Below, piece after piece: positions 23,001 through 34,038 of a DNA stretch of 64,000 bases. Both the position numbers and the translations under genes were made by a program. Numbering within the stretch: the stretch's first letter is position 1; each line of letters begins with the position of its first letter. Below the pieces are notes generated by a model. That model was not told the DNA's origin and did not search any database. It saw only the letters and a program-made list of their open reading frames with translations. Source of the DNA: Eudorina sp. 2006-703-Eu-15 (Eukaryota > Chlorophyta > Chlorophyceae > Chlamydomonadales > Volvocaceae); NCBI GenBank assembly GCA_003117195.1, contig BDSI01000105.1, positions 124,001-188,000 of the forward strand, written 5' to 3'.

Positions 23001-23796
23001 TGGCCTCCCTCCCCTCTCCCTCCCTTGTCAGGCAAGTTCTTCTCTTCGAGCAGGTGGGGTGCCCCCCGGGGCCACCCTCCGACCCCTCCGACCCCCCCGA
23101 CCCCTCCGACCCCTCCGACCCCACACGCCCGTGACGCGCTGTGGATTGTGGGGTGCGGACGCGGCTGCGAAGCTTCTGGTCCAGGGGGACAGCCTGAAGG
23201 TACCCATCCTGCAGTACATGTACGACCGTCCTCACGTTCTCGTCCCGCCATGTTGGTTGCCGTACCGTATCCCCGTCACGCGCTGACAGCCCTCCCGGCG
23301 GCCCTAGAGAGCATCCCAGTACCAGCAACCAGAACCTCGAACCCTGCCCGATACCACCACCACCACCACCCTCACCATCACCATCCTCAGCCTCACCGGC
23401 AGTAGCAGTATCAGCAGCAGCAGCAACCCTCCCTCCCGAGCAAGACGACAAACACGCGGATCGCGACCACACTTCGCAAGCCCGACAGCTCAACAACCCA
23501 GCGGCGACATCACTTGCAGCGACAGCGACAGCAGCAGCGGCAGCAGCGGCGAGATAACCTAGCAGTAGCAGCAGTGCCAGCAGCAGTAGCACTAGTAGCA
23601 ATATTCGACACACGGTACGCCGGCGGTGGCGCCGGCGGGGGTCTGCGACACCACCTGGCGGCACCATCTCCCTTCCGGAAAAGGGGGAGGGGTGGGGAAC
23701 ACCGACGACAACAGAGGCGGCCCTAACCCCCCCCCACACACACACCCAGGCATCGGCGACGTGGGGTCGCACCCCTCCGGGACCCTCCGTGCCCCT
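20036..23796. other. interval between the GFY and PPR genes
   Basis: Contains the 101-bp repeat copy B and proline/Ser-type low-complexity frames. Several short plus-strand blocks have strong G/C at third positions: about 21455-21507, 21772-21840 and 23150-23210, the last reading GADAAAKLLVQGDSLK up to a GTACCC. They could be exons of an unrecognised plus-strand gene, but no start, stop or phase-consistent chain was established. Confidence 0.25.
20545..20645 (+). repeat. 101-bp direct repeat, copy B (start codon lost)
   Basis: Same orientation as copy A, 547 bp away. One of the substitutions turns the position of the GFY ATG into ATC on the minus strand. Confidence 0.95.
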
Positions 23797-26251
23797 TCAC
23801 TTGCCCCCCAGGGTAGTCGCCATGTACCTCCGGGAGGGGCCCCCCGCGGGGACGGATACCGGGGTCATGGACATGGACAGGGACATGGAGGACAGCACGG
23901 GCAGGGGGCTGGGCACGAAGTCGGCGGCCCCATCAGCCAGGCCGGTGCCGCCGCTGCCGCCGCCGGCGTGCCCCAGCAGCGCACCCGCGACCCGAGAACG
24001 TTGTCGGTTGGGTCCTCCGCCCGCCGCCGCCGCCGCCGCCGCTGCTGCCGCCGTCGCCCCCGCCGCCGCCGCTGCCGCTGTGGGCCGCGGGCTGTTGTGC
24101 GCCCCCAGTAGGAGCGGCTGGATTCCCGAGCTGCCCGCCACCAATGCCGGGACCCCACCGCCCGAGTGCGGGGACACCGCCTCACCGCCGCCTCCCCCCA
24201 GAGGCGGCAGTGCCCCGCCGCCGCCGCTGCCAGTAACGGCGGCCGTGGGTACGGCCACCCGAAGCATCCACGGTTCCCCGGGGCCACCAGCGCTGCCCCC
24301 GGTACCACCGCCACCACCGCCACCACCGCCGCCGGCGGCGGCGGGGCCCCCCACGGGCCCCACGGCCCCGCCCACCGTGATGCTCCGCATCGATGTACGA
24401 CTGTTCCCCACACCCGCCAGCGAGGCCGATGACGGCTGTCCGTACAAGGGGTTCGAGGGCTCGACCGTCAGCGTCAGCGGCACGGCGCTGAAGGCCGCCG
24501 CGGCCGCCGCCGCCGCCATAACCGGATCCGCGCCGTCGCCGCTGCCGCCACCATAACCGCCCTGCGCTGCTGCCGCCGCCGCCGCCGCCACGACCGCCGC
24601 TGCCGCCGCTGCCGCCGCCGCCGCCGAGAAGGGCGTCCCTCCCGGCCCGGCCGTGACTGCGTCCAGCGTCTGCACCTGCGCCCAGGTGGGGGGCTCGTGG
24701 AATCCTGTGGGGGCGCCTGCCGCCGGGGGTGTTCCCAGAGCTGCCCCGCCCAAGGACCTGGACGACACGCCGGCCGAGATCATCCCCACCGACGTCCCGG
24801 CCCCCAGGGGGCCCCCCGGGTGGTGCGGCCGAGTGGAGGTGGACTTGAGGAGCGACTTGGTGGAGGAGGCCGTCCAGGCGTGGGGCACACCGGCATGGGG
24901 CCCTGCACCCGGGAGGGGGCCGTGATGAGGCGGCCCCGACCCAGGGGTCGGCGCCGGGCTGACAGACCGCGATGACGTGGCGCCGCGGCCTGGAGGACCC
25001 GGCCCCTGCCCCGGACCTTGCGGGGCGGCCCCGCCCGTCGAAGTCGGCGCCCCAGGGGCAGCAGCAGCCCCCACCAAGGAGCCCGGGGGGAATGGGGCCG
25101 AGGCGGACAGCGTTCCGGCACCGCCGCCGCCGCCGCCACGCCCCGGCGCGTATCCGTATCCGTATCCGTGTCCATATCCCGACTCGGCGTCGAAGCCGTT
25201 GGACGTCGCTGTGGACCCGAGGCTGGCGGGGCCGATGGCGGGGGCTGGGAGGTGCGGCCCGGGGCCGTTGAGCGCGCGTGCCAGGGAGCGGGCGCTGCTG
25301 GTGAGGCTGCTGAAGCCTGGAGAGGCGGCGCCGCCCCGGCCCGACCCCGGCCCAGACGCGGACCAGGCCGGGGCCACCGACCCGCGGGTCAGCGACTTGG
25401 AGGCCCAGCTGCCCAGGCCGCCCAGCTTCTCCAGCGCCAGCAGCTCCTCCTGCTGGAGGCTCTGTGGTGGAGCAGAGGGGGGTGCACCGCCGTGAGGGGG
25501 GCGCACCGCCGTGCGGGTCACAGCCACCGGGGGAGGGGGAGGTTGAGGGGTTAAATTGAAAAAAAAGATTAACCCAAAAAACAGGCCCAGGCACACCCAG
25601 ACAAATGCATGAGGGGTGTGTGGGGGTGGGGGTGTCAGGGCAGGGGGGCTACCGGCACTCCAGGGAAGGGATCGAGGGTGGGGCCAGGCCCCGCGAGCAG
25701 GGGGCGACCAGGGGGTATACATAGGAAATTGGTAGACATTTCAGACTGGGGTGTGCACAAGGGGGATGTGCGATACCTTCAAGCGGCTCAGACGGGACTC
25801 GCACCCCGTAGCAAGGCGGCTGGGTAGGCCCGCCCCCCTCACCCAGAAGCCCACCAGCCCAGGACATGCCTGCCGCAACCCCTACCCCATCCGCTCTACA
25901 CCACACACCCCTCTTCTTTCCCCCCTCTTCTTCTTCGGTTTACCCCTTCCCCTCTCCCTTTTGCTCTGGCAGCAGCGCAATATGTACATGTTCTACCAAT
26001 TTCCTATAACCTCCCCCTTTTCCTCCAGCCCGCCAGTTCCCCACGGCCCCCCTCCACTCCCCGGTGCTGACCTCCAGGTGGTCCAGGTACATAACCCGCA
26101 TGGCGTCGTACGGCGCGGGCCGCAGGTTGCCCGGCATGACGGGTTTCTGGTGCTGCCGGGCCTGCGGGGCGGGGAGGGGCGGGGCGGGGCCAGGGGCGGG
26201 GCCAGGGGCGGGAGGGGGAGGATGCCCAGGTGACAGGGGTACTCGGGAGGG

Positions 26252-26293
<42 letters not shown>

Positions 26294-29200
26294 CGCGGGG
26301 CGGCGCGGAGCGGCGGCGGGCAACAAGAGGGCCGAGAGTTACTTCCGGTGATGCCGTACGGGGGCACCACACGCCACCCCACGCGCATGCCCTCCTGCGC
26401 CCCCAACCTCCGCGCAACACCCAGAGGTCCCAAGCCCGCCGCGACCCCACAACCGCCCAGGGCCCCCCCCTCCTCGCCTGCCTCCCTCCCTCCCTCCCTC
26501 CCTCCCTCCCTCCCGGCACCTGTTTCATGGCCTTGTCGTCCCACAGCTGCGCCACATCGATGGTGGCCATCAGCTCGCCGTACGTCTCGTCGTCGAACTG
26601 CACCCCGGTCTTCTGGACCCAGGAGGCGATCTCCAGGGCCTTCTCCAGCATACCGGCCTGAGGGCGGAAACGGGGGGGGGGGTAAATTGAAAAAAATTAT
26701 AAACGGGGGGTGGTGGCGGTGGTGGTGGTCGGTAACATCGGGAAGTACGTCATACTACTTCAACGGCGGCGTCGGCCAACCGGACACCTCCTTCGGTGCA
26801 CATTCGGTGATTTTTCGCAATTTCTTTATGGACGAAGGGGTACGGGACATGGGTAGGCAGACTGAAAAGGGGGAGGGGACAGGAGCAGGGGGCGGCGCCC
26901 GGGGAAGGACTTATCTCTTATCCTGTGGGGCGCTGTGAGCCACCGCGCTCTACCGGCATGTATAAGAGTCTGAGGGACAGATGCCGCGAGGGGGCGGTGG
27001 CGATGGTTCGGATGGCCGCCGGGTGACCCCGTGGGTTGCGAAGGGTGGCTCCCCCCCCCCCCCCGCCCTCCCCCCTCCCCCCGCTTTCCACCCCCCCTCT
27101 CCCCCCGCATCCACCTGATGGCAGGCATGTATGAGGTGGTTGTAGGTGGCGATGGAGGCGGGCACCGCCTCGTTGGCGCTCCTGCCCCCGACCAGGTGCT
27201 CGAAGATGTGGAGGGCGTGGTCCAGAGCCCGGCCCACCACACAGGCCTAGAAACGGGGGGAGGGGACAAGGGGTTTGGGGGTTTAAGAAGAACAGGGTTT
27301 GGGTGGAGGGTCTTGTGGCCTGAGGCATGTTGGTTTCCGGAGCTGGCCCCCGGACGTGGAACACGCCCGCGGCACAAAGCCAAAGTCCACACCTTCCAGC
27401 TGACCCACGCAACCCCTTACCGCCTCCTGGCCCCTCCCTCCTCCGAGCTGCCCCACCCTTCCGTCCCCGCACCCGCCCCGCGGGCGGGAGTCCCCTCCCG
27501 TGCCCGCCCCCCTGCCCCAGCCCCTGCCCCTGCCCGGGCACCTGGATCAGCGCGGTGTGTGTCTCCAGGGAGGTCGGCACCTCGTCCTCCTGCATCTGGG
27601 CGTACAGCGCCTGCGCCTCCCGCCAGCGGCCCGCCCGCCCCGCCGCCCCCAGCAGCCCGTTGTACACGCGGGTCGAGTCCGCCAGGTGCAGCTGCTCCAG
27701 CGCCGCAAACACCGCCCGGGCCGCCTCGAAGGAGGGCGCCCGCTGCATGGCCGCCTCGCACACCTGCAGCAGCGCCTCGATCACCTCCTCGTTGGCGGTG
27801 CGGCCGCCCGCCTCCAGGGCCTGGCGAGGCAAGGGGAGGGGAGGGGGCCGGCGGGGTCGCGGGGGTCGCGGGGTGGGCGTGTGGGTGGGAAAGCAGCGCT
27901 ATCAAAACCACAAGCTGGCCCGGGACGCAACGGTGGGCGTGTGTGGGTGGGAGGTTAAGAGGTCATCTATATCGCAGTCAGGGGATTAATCAGGGGATTG
28001 CGTCATGGATGTGACTTGTGCGGTAAGGTCGGATGCGGCAGACATGGTAGGCGAGGTGGTGGACGGATGGTTCTGCGCCTCCCCCACCCCGGAACCGTGC
28101 TCCGGCAGGTCATCGTGGGGAACCAATATTAGATATACCGTATTCCCCCTCCCGCTGCAGGGGCCCCCTTTCCCGCCTACAATGTGGACGTCGTCACATC
28201 GCTGGAGATCCTGGCACAGTCGATTCTTTGCCAGACCTCTGCTTCGGCAGCAGCGCAGTACAAAAGATGTCTACCAATTTTGCATCCCCCCTTCCCCCGC
28301 ACCTGGACTGCCTCGATGGCCTCCCGATAGGCCCCCCGCCGCTTGAAGTTGCAGGCCTGGGGGCCGGGATTGGGACGTTGGAGAGGATCGATGCATGGGG
28401 GATGGGGATGGCTGCGTGCGGTGCGAGTGCGCCATGCATTGTAACCGTTACAAGGTGGACCCGTATCCCGACCGGGTGTTCCAACGGGCCCAGATAGCTC
28501 GTAGGTGCCTCGTCTCATCAACCCCTACCAAGGACTGCGCACCCATCCTCCATCACCCGCGGGGGGGGTCACGCAGCCATACCGGCCACTACACCAGGTT
28601 ACCAGCGCGCCAGGATTGCCTCTCCTGGAAACCGCGCCAGACCCGCCTAATCACACGGCGGTGAAGGAACCGGGATTCGATGGGTTTACAGGATACCGCC
28701 CGGGTTCCGCCCCTTCAACCCTACCTACTCGGCCCCCCGGGGTTCAACACCCGCACCGTGCGGGGCGCTTTGAGTCCGCAGGCGAAGAGGGGGTGCGCCC
28801 CGGCCCAGCGCGCCCCATCGCAACGCGCCCCCACCGCGGCCCGACCCCACCCCCCGACCCGCGCCCCCGCCCCCGTCCCCATCCCCGCCCCCACCGCGGC
28901 CCGCCCCAGCCCTCCGCCCCCGGGGATCCCTCCTCCGCCCCCGGCCCCCTTGCCGCCCTCAGGCCCACCTGCAGCATCATCAACACCGAGTACGTGTTGG
29001 GCCTTATCCCCAGCTGGGTCCTCATCTCCCCCATCAGCTCCACCGCCACCTCCAGCCGCCCCCGGCAGCACACCCCCGTCAGCACCAGGTTGGCGGTGCC
29101 CAGGTCGGGATGGAGGCCCAGGGACCGCATCCGCCGGTACTGCTCCACACACCGCTGGTCCTGAGTAGGGAAGGGGGAGGGGCGAGGGCGGGGGCGGGGG

Positions 29201-30543
29201 CGGGGGCGGGGCGAGCAAGGGGTGAGATGCTGAGATGTGCGAGGGGCCCCGGGAGGGAGGATGCGAGCCCCGGCAGGTGGGGAGGTCTGCTAGGTAACCT
29301 ATTCGTTCGGGCCTAAGCGGACAAGGCTACCGAGACCACCAGCCCGGCACGTGAGGTCCGCCCATCGCCATCCAGGGGGGGACATCCCACCACCCCCGAA
29401 GCGCCCGCCACCCGACTGACCTAGGGAGAGGGCGGGCCGCATGCACCCCAGACACATCACCAAGCGCCCACCGCCCCCTACCCCTCCGGACCCCCAAGGC
29501 CCAAACCCCCCACCCCATTTTGCAGCCCCACCTCCCCCCACCTCCCACCCACCTGGTACTCGGTGGCGCAAACGAGGATGGCCGCATCGAACATGGCCTT
29601 GGTGGGGGCCGGCGACCCGCGGGTCACTACCAGGTCCAGGGCCGCCAGCGCCACCTCCGAGTTGCCTGCCCGGAAACGGGGCAGGGAGAGTATGGGGTGA
29701 GCGGCGTGCGCCACAGGAGGCCGAGGAGACGACGCCCTCCACCAGGGGGCTCCCCAGGGGGCTCTCACTGCCTCTCTTCCCCCCCCCCTGCGAGGGCCAC
29801 CCGTTTACCCATACCGCCGCCCACGCACCCGCCCTGTCCCCGCCCCCATGCGGTCCCGGGCTCTGCTGCTCCCTCCCTTTCCCCACATCTCAAGGCTCTG
29901 TGTCCCCACGTCCACTCCTCGTACATCGCACCATCGCACCCCGCACCCACCCTGCCTCCCCAGCTCCCGGATCAGGGCCACCACGCTCTCCTCGTCCTCC
30001 AGGGCCTCATCGCTCAGAACCGCCGCCACCGCCTCGCTCCAGGGAAAGGGCTGGAAGCGGCGGCCGAAGCGCTCCCTGGAGCGGTGCTCCGCCTCCCGAA
30101 CGCGGTGATACTCCTGACGACGAGGGAGAGGAGGGCACATGGGTACACAGGGGGAAGGAGGTTCAGGGCCGCCTTAGCCAGGGGGTGAAGATTCACCCTT
30201 TCCACAGGAGTTAATGAGCTGGTGGGGGGAAGGGACGCTGAGGATGGGTGGGGGGTGGGGTTTGCTTCTGGGGTTGCTGCTCGCTGGTATATGGGTTGTT
30301 GGGAGTATAAGGGCTGCCAGGTACAAGTGGGCAGAGTGAGGGGGCGTGGGTTTATGTGGGCAGAACGTGGTGGAGTGCGTCACATCTTCCAACGTCTCGG
30401 GACGCCACCTCCCCTCCACCCCGTCACACCGTCACCACGCCCCTCGGGTTCTTCCAGGTTCTTACAACGGTGCGACGCGCAAGGTCCTCCGCCCTGAAGT
30501 AGATAGCCGCCATGCCATCTCCAGTCAGCCGTGGGGAATCCAT
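23797..30543 (-). CDS. pentatricopeptide-repeat (PPR) protein with long low-complexity C-terminus
   Basis: Probable organellar RNA-binding protein. Ten exons: 30543-30466, 30113-29951, 29665-29553, 29160-28969, 28356-28303, 27820-27542, 27246-27115, 26657-26520, 26161-26072, 25461-23797; 967 residues, every phase consistent. Residues about 80-383 contain roughly eight PPR-like helical pairs, for example VEQYRRMRSLGLHPD, TYSVLMMLQ, TRVYNGLLGAAGRAGRW, AQALYAQMQEDEVPTS and ASIATYNHLIHACHQAGM. A short conserved-looking block, NLRPAPYDAMRVMYLDHLE, precedes a 554-residue exon of Gly/Ala/Pro/Ser-rich sequence. The first 26 residues do not look like a transit peptide. An in-frame stop lies just before the ATG, so an upstream exon could be missing. 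The architecture recalls algal rbcL-stability factor MRL1, but I cannot confirm that identity. Confidence 0.8.
25548..25600 (-). repeat. AT-rich island family 2 (CTGGGTGTGCCTGGG ... CAATTTAACCC)
   Basis: In the last PPR intron, sense orientation. It shares CTGGGTGTGCCTGGG and the AATTTA(A)CCC end with 43801-43860. Shorter relatives lie at 26680-26703, 41584-41615, 56622-56652 and 58925-58955. Confidence 0.6.
25713..25745 (+). repeat. ATAGGAAATTGG element, copy 5 (inverted relative to copy 6)
   Basis: CATAGGAAATTGGTAGACAT on the plus strand, in PPR intron 9 (25462-26071). With the copy at 25965-26012 it forms an inverted pair spanning about 300 bp. Confidence 0.8.
25965..26012 (-). repeat. 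ATAGGAAATTGG element, copy 6 with GCTCTGGCAGCAGCGC tail
   Basis: Plus-strand text has GCTCTGGCAGCAGCGC, then TTCTACCAATTTCCTATAA. On the minus strand (sense for the PPR gene) it starts about 60 nt after the exon-9 donor. Confidence 0.8.
26252..26290. repeat. (ACAG)n microsatellite in a PPR intron
   Basis: About nine ACAG/GACA units. Confidence 0.95.
26481..26514. repeat. (CCTC)n microsatellite next to a PPR donor
   Basis: About eight CCTC units, ending five bases from the donor of the 26657-26520 exon. On the transcript it is a GGGA purine run. Confidence 0.9.
28239..28290 (-). repeat. ATAGGAAATTGG element, copy 7
   Basis: Plus-strand CTTCGGCAGCAGCGCAGTAC, then ATGTCTACCAATTTTGCAT. In sense orientation it begins about 16 nt after the PPR exon-5 donor. 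Confidence 0.8.
28440..28471. repeat. 32-bp dispersed repeat, copy A
   Basis: Identical over 32 bp to 62432-62463 (begins TGTAACCGTTACAAGG). This copy is in a PPR intron. A shorter relative, AACCGTTACAAGG, is at 3122. Confidence 0.85.
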
Positions 30544-33500
30544 GTCCACCAAGCTGCGCCCCTACTGCACCGCGAGCACTCAGGCAGCAGCGCCTCCAGC
30601 ATGTCCGGTTGTTGATGTTCCAAGCTTATGCATAACTTTCTTCAGTCCACGCTATACTTGTCAAGTTCAAAGCTCAGGAGACCCACAACGAAACCCTGAA
30701 CTGTCTCAACAACGCAATGCAATAATCCTTGACAAAGATTTCATAAGGAAGGCGGCCACGCAAATCACACGCGCTTTCCTGTAATGATACTATTCACTCG
30801 CGGCCCGCAGGGCACTTATTTAATCATATTGCAGAATGCGCGTTATCTGTGGGGGTGGGACTGATTTCCGTTGCGGTATTCTCTCGGCTCCATAACCTGG
30901 TTTTCGAAGACGGTGCCGTACCGTAAGTTGTCGACTCGCATTAACATAGGTGAGGAGCCCACGCCTGATAAATGTAATAAGTGCTTTGAGCTTGTGGCGC
31001 CGTTGCGACCCTTTTCGCGTTACTTCCGACCGTTGTACTTTCAACAACTCACTTACCGTATCTGCACTGCGCATTCCATATTTAATTGCAAACCCTCTCA
31101 TAATTACCACGGCTGGATGATTACCCTTTCAACCCATTCATGGCGACTGGATGGATAATGAACCCAGGGGCTTGGTCGGGACGCGGAACGGACAGGGGTA
31201 CCCCTGGGTACCCGACACTCCGACACTGACGCACGACGACTGAATGGTAGCGGTTAGACCGAACGACCTTCACTCCACATACACTGTTGTTATGCGTCTC
31301 AACTGCTCGTGCTTGGCTCTGGCAGCCTCTGGTGCCAGCGACGCAGACACAGCGGTCCTGTGCAACACCCCGCATGCCCTGCAGTACCAAGCTACGGTCG
31401 CGACGCGAAAACGTTTGATGACATGGGCAACATACGATAACCAATTCCCACATGTGCGCTAGGGCTGGCATCAACAATGCGCTGCATGTGCGCGCGATGC
31501 GCAGCAACAAAGAGGTTGCAGTCGCAAGGCAGTCCGAGCGTGCTTTTGCAGCTCGAGCCACGCGCGCCGGCGGAAACCCCATTTGGAAACGATAAGGCTG
31601 AGCACAATGTGCAGTGTAACTGAGTGCAACACCGTGCTTGCGAAGGCTGGCGACGCGATCGACGTCCGTAGCTACTGTGGACGGCAATCCGCCGGCACCC
31701 GGCAGCCTGTCCTGGGGTACAGGGGATACTGGAGGTTGTAACCACGTGTGGTGAGCTGGTGACCCCGCGTACACTGTTACGGGATCTCGGTGGTTCCGGA
31801 CCATCCCCAGGCAGAAGACCCTTGAGGGTAGAAACCAGCGGACCTCTAAGGCCACCCACGGAACCAAGAAAGGCAAGGCTCAACTCCGCTCAACCCACGT
31901 GACGTATTTCATGATATGGGAAACAACTCACAAATCGCCGCCGTACAAACAGTGGCAGGCCTGGTCTTGCGCTCTTCCAGAATGTGACATCTGTACGGCG
32001 TCAGATTTCAGCGGCCTGTACTGCAGGTACAGCAGAACAGTCTGCGACAGGGTTACGCAGCAGTTCCCCATGTATGTATGTCGGAAAGTGTCGGAGCACC
32101 GTATACAAGCCCCGGCCCCAACAAGGCTTGCAAAACTGCGCAGCATGATCCCGGACCGTGATCAGCTGATCACCTTCCTGAGGTTGCAACAACCAGATGG
32201 ACATCGCCCCCTGAAGAGGATGGCCTGGATTGAAAAGGTTGTTGGACGTGCAGGCTGGGGGTGCGTTCATGGCCCACGCGAGCCAAGAGTGGTTTCGCTC
32301 CAAATGAACTGTCTCTAACCCCCGCCCGGCCTTCTCTCTCGTCCGGAGCCCTCTGAGTGTGGCTTCACATTTCGCATCAGCTCCTCAATGACAGTGCGCA
32401 TTCGTATCCATCATGGCTGGGCGCCGAATGGAATCATGGGATCGATGGGTTTGATGATCAGTCCAACACCGCCAGGAATGCTGCGGTGGGTGGCCCACAA
32501 GTGGGCAACCAAAGCCAGGCCACCCAGGGCAGCAGCATCGCACCTATAGCCGTCTGTAGCACATTAGGCGCCGGGACCGCGTGACATATGGTCCCAAGTT
32601 GGGGACCTGGCCTGCCCTCAGTTGGGGTAGCAGGCAGGGCTCCCGTTGATATGTTGTTGCTTGGCCACGGTGTTTCTTTTTGATGCGGGCTACTCCACTG
32701 GCGGTCGCTGGGCAGTGTCATGAGCTAGGCGTGGGTCTTCCAAGACCTCGGGAGGGTGCAGCGCGGGGTGCTTCAGGGGTGGTGGTAGCTGGGGAATGGG
32801 GTGCCTGTGTGGGCGACCTCCCCTGTGCTTGGCTTTATCCACTGTAGGGGTTTCTGCCCTCTGCTGTACCTATCCCTTTGGTAGTGTTGCCCCGCCGTGC
32901 GCCTCTGCTTGCTTCGGTGTCTGTTCGAGTGGGGTCATCGCCCGGTGTGTTTTCTGTTTGCGGCGTTTAGATGTGGTGTCTTGCCGCCTTGGCGGTGGGG
33001 CCTGCTGGGGCTTGCCCTGGTATACACCGTTGGTCCCTTTGGGGTCCGCTGTAACGTTCATTCATTCATTCTTATGGTATTGTACCGTTACGACTATATC
33101 GGGGAGATGACGGACCACCTCACTGACCAGCAGGTAGGCATAGCGGGCACAGATTCATCTAAGACTAAAGCAGCTATTGAGGCTAGTGCGGTGATCGTGC
33201 CCCAGTCGCGGCGATCGTGGCTCGAACATGTATGCTTTTTCAAACTCCAACCACACCAGTACCCTTGTCACGCCGTAGATGCAGATTTCGCAGAAAACAT
33301 GGCATGCAATGGAGTCTTCATGCACTACGTTCATGCGATCGCACAGGATTTCCGTAGATTTCAGTGGGTGCTGCGACGCACTGTGCGTCGCTCCGCTGTG
33401 AAACCCCCGGACCAACGATGGCTGATACCTCCAGCTGTGAAGCCGCGCGAGCGCGATGTGATGCCGCTGGATGTGTCGGCCGTCTGATGTCGCTGGGTCA

Positions 33501-34038
33501 ACCTCATAACACATGACAGCGAGTGCGCATGGCAGCGTACAAACAGACCTCCTGAGGTATGCAGACGCTTTCGAAGATAAAATGACAGCATAGCCCAAGA
33601 CTATCGACAACAAACGTAAGGCGCCTTCGGAATCCCTGACAGAACTGCAACTAAAGCCCGTGTAGGGAACATGCTACTTGATAGGACAGTTTCACAACGC
33701 AGGTCCATATGAGTGCAAGCTCTACTATCGCTGCAACCACACCCAGTGAACAATATGTTACACAGAGGTCGACCTCCTTTGGTTCCGGAAGGAAAAACAA
33801 TTCGCCGCACACCACGCTTTCGTAAGCTGCACGGAAATTTCCTAACCATCGAATAGAAGAATCGGTTTGGAGATTATGATGATCTGCTCAGAAACTCCAA
33901 GTGCAACCTGCAGCATGGGTTCAAGCGCTCCGGAGCCAAAATCTCCATCTCGTACGGCGGTCGCTACGCTGCTATTTGTACTCAGCGCATTTCCACTATC
34001 ATCAGTTCCACCCAGCTAGTGAGAACCCATCAGCAAAA
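30544..34038. other. gene-poor interval between the PPR and LHCII genes
   Basis: Lower GC than the rest of the window. Several frames of 140-250 codons are open, but none has a recognised domain, algal codon bias or splice context. It includes the candidate LINE tail at about 32690-33075 and the promoter region of the LHCII gene. Confidence 0.4.
32690..33075 (+). mobile_element. possible 3' tail of a non-LTR retrotransposon
   Basis: A moderately GC-rich, stop-poor stretch ends in GGGGTCCGCTGTAACG followed directly by (TTCA)n, a short tetranucleotide tail as seen at LINE 3' ends. GGGGTCCGCTG also ends otherwise unrelated repeats at about 15780 and 56320. No reverse transcriptase frame is present, so this is a fragment at best. 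Confidence 0.3.

Noticed and set aside
31121..31876. 251-codon minus-strand open frame
   Set aside because: No domain, mixed third-position composition unlike the neighbouring genes, and no supporting splice or start context.
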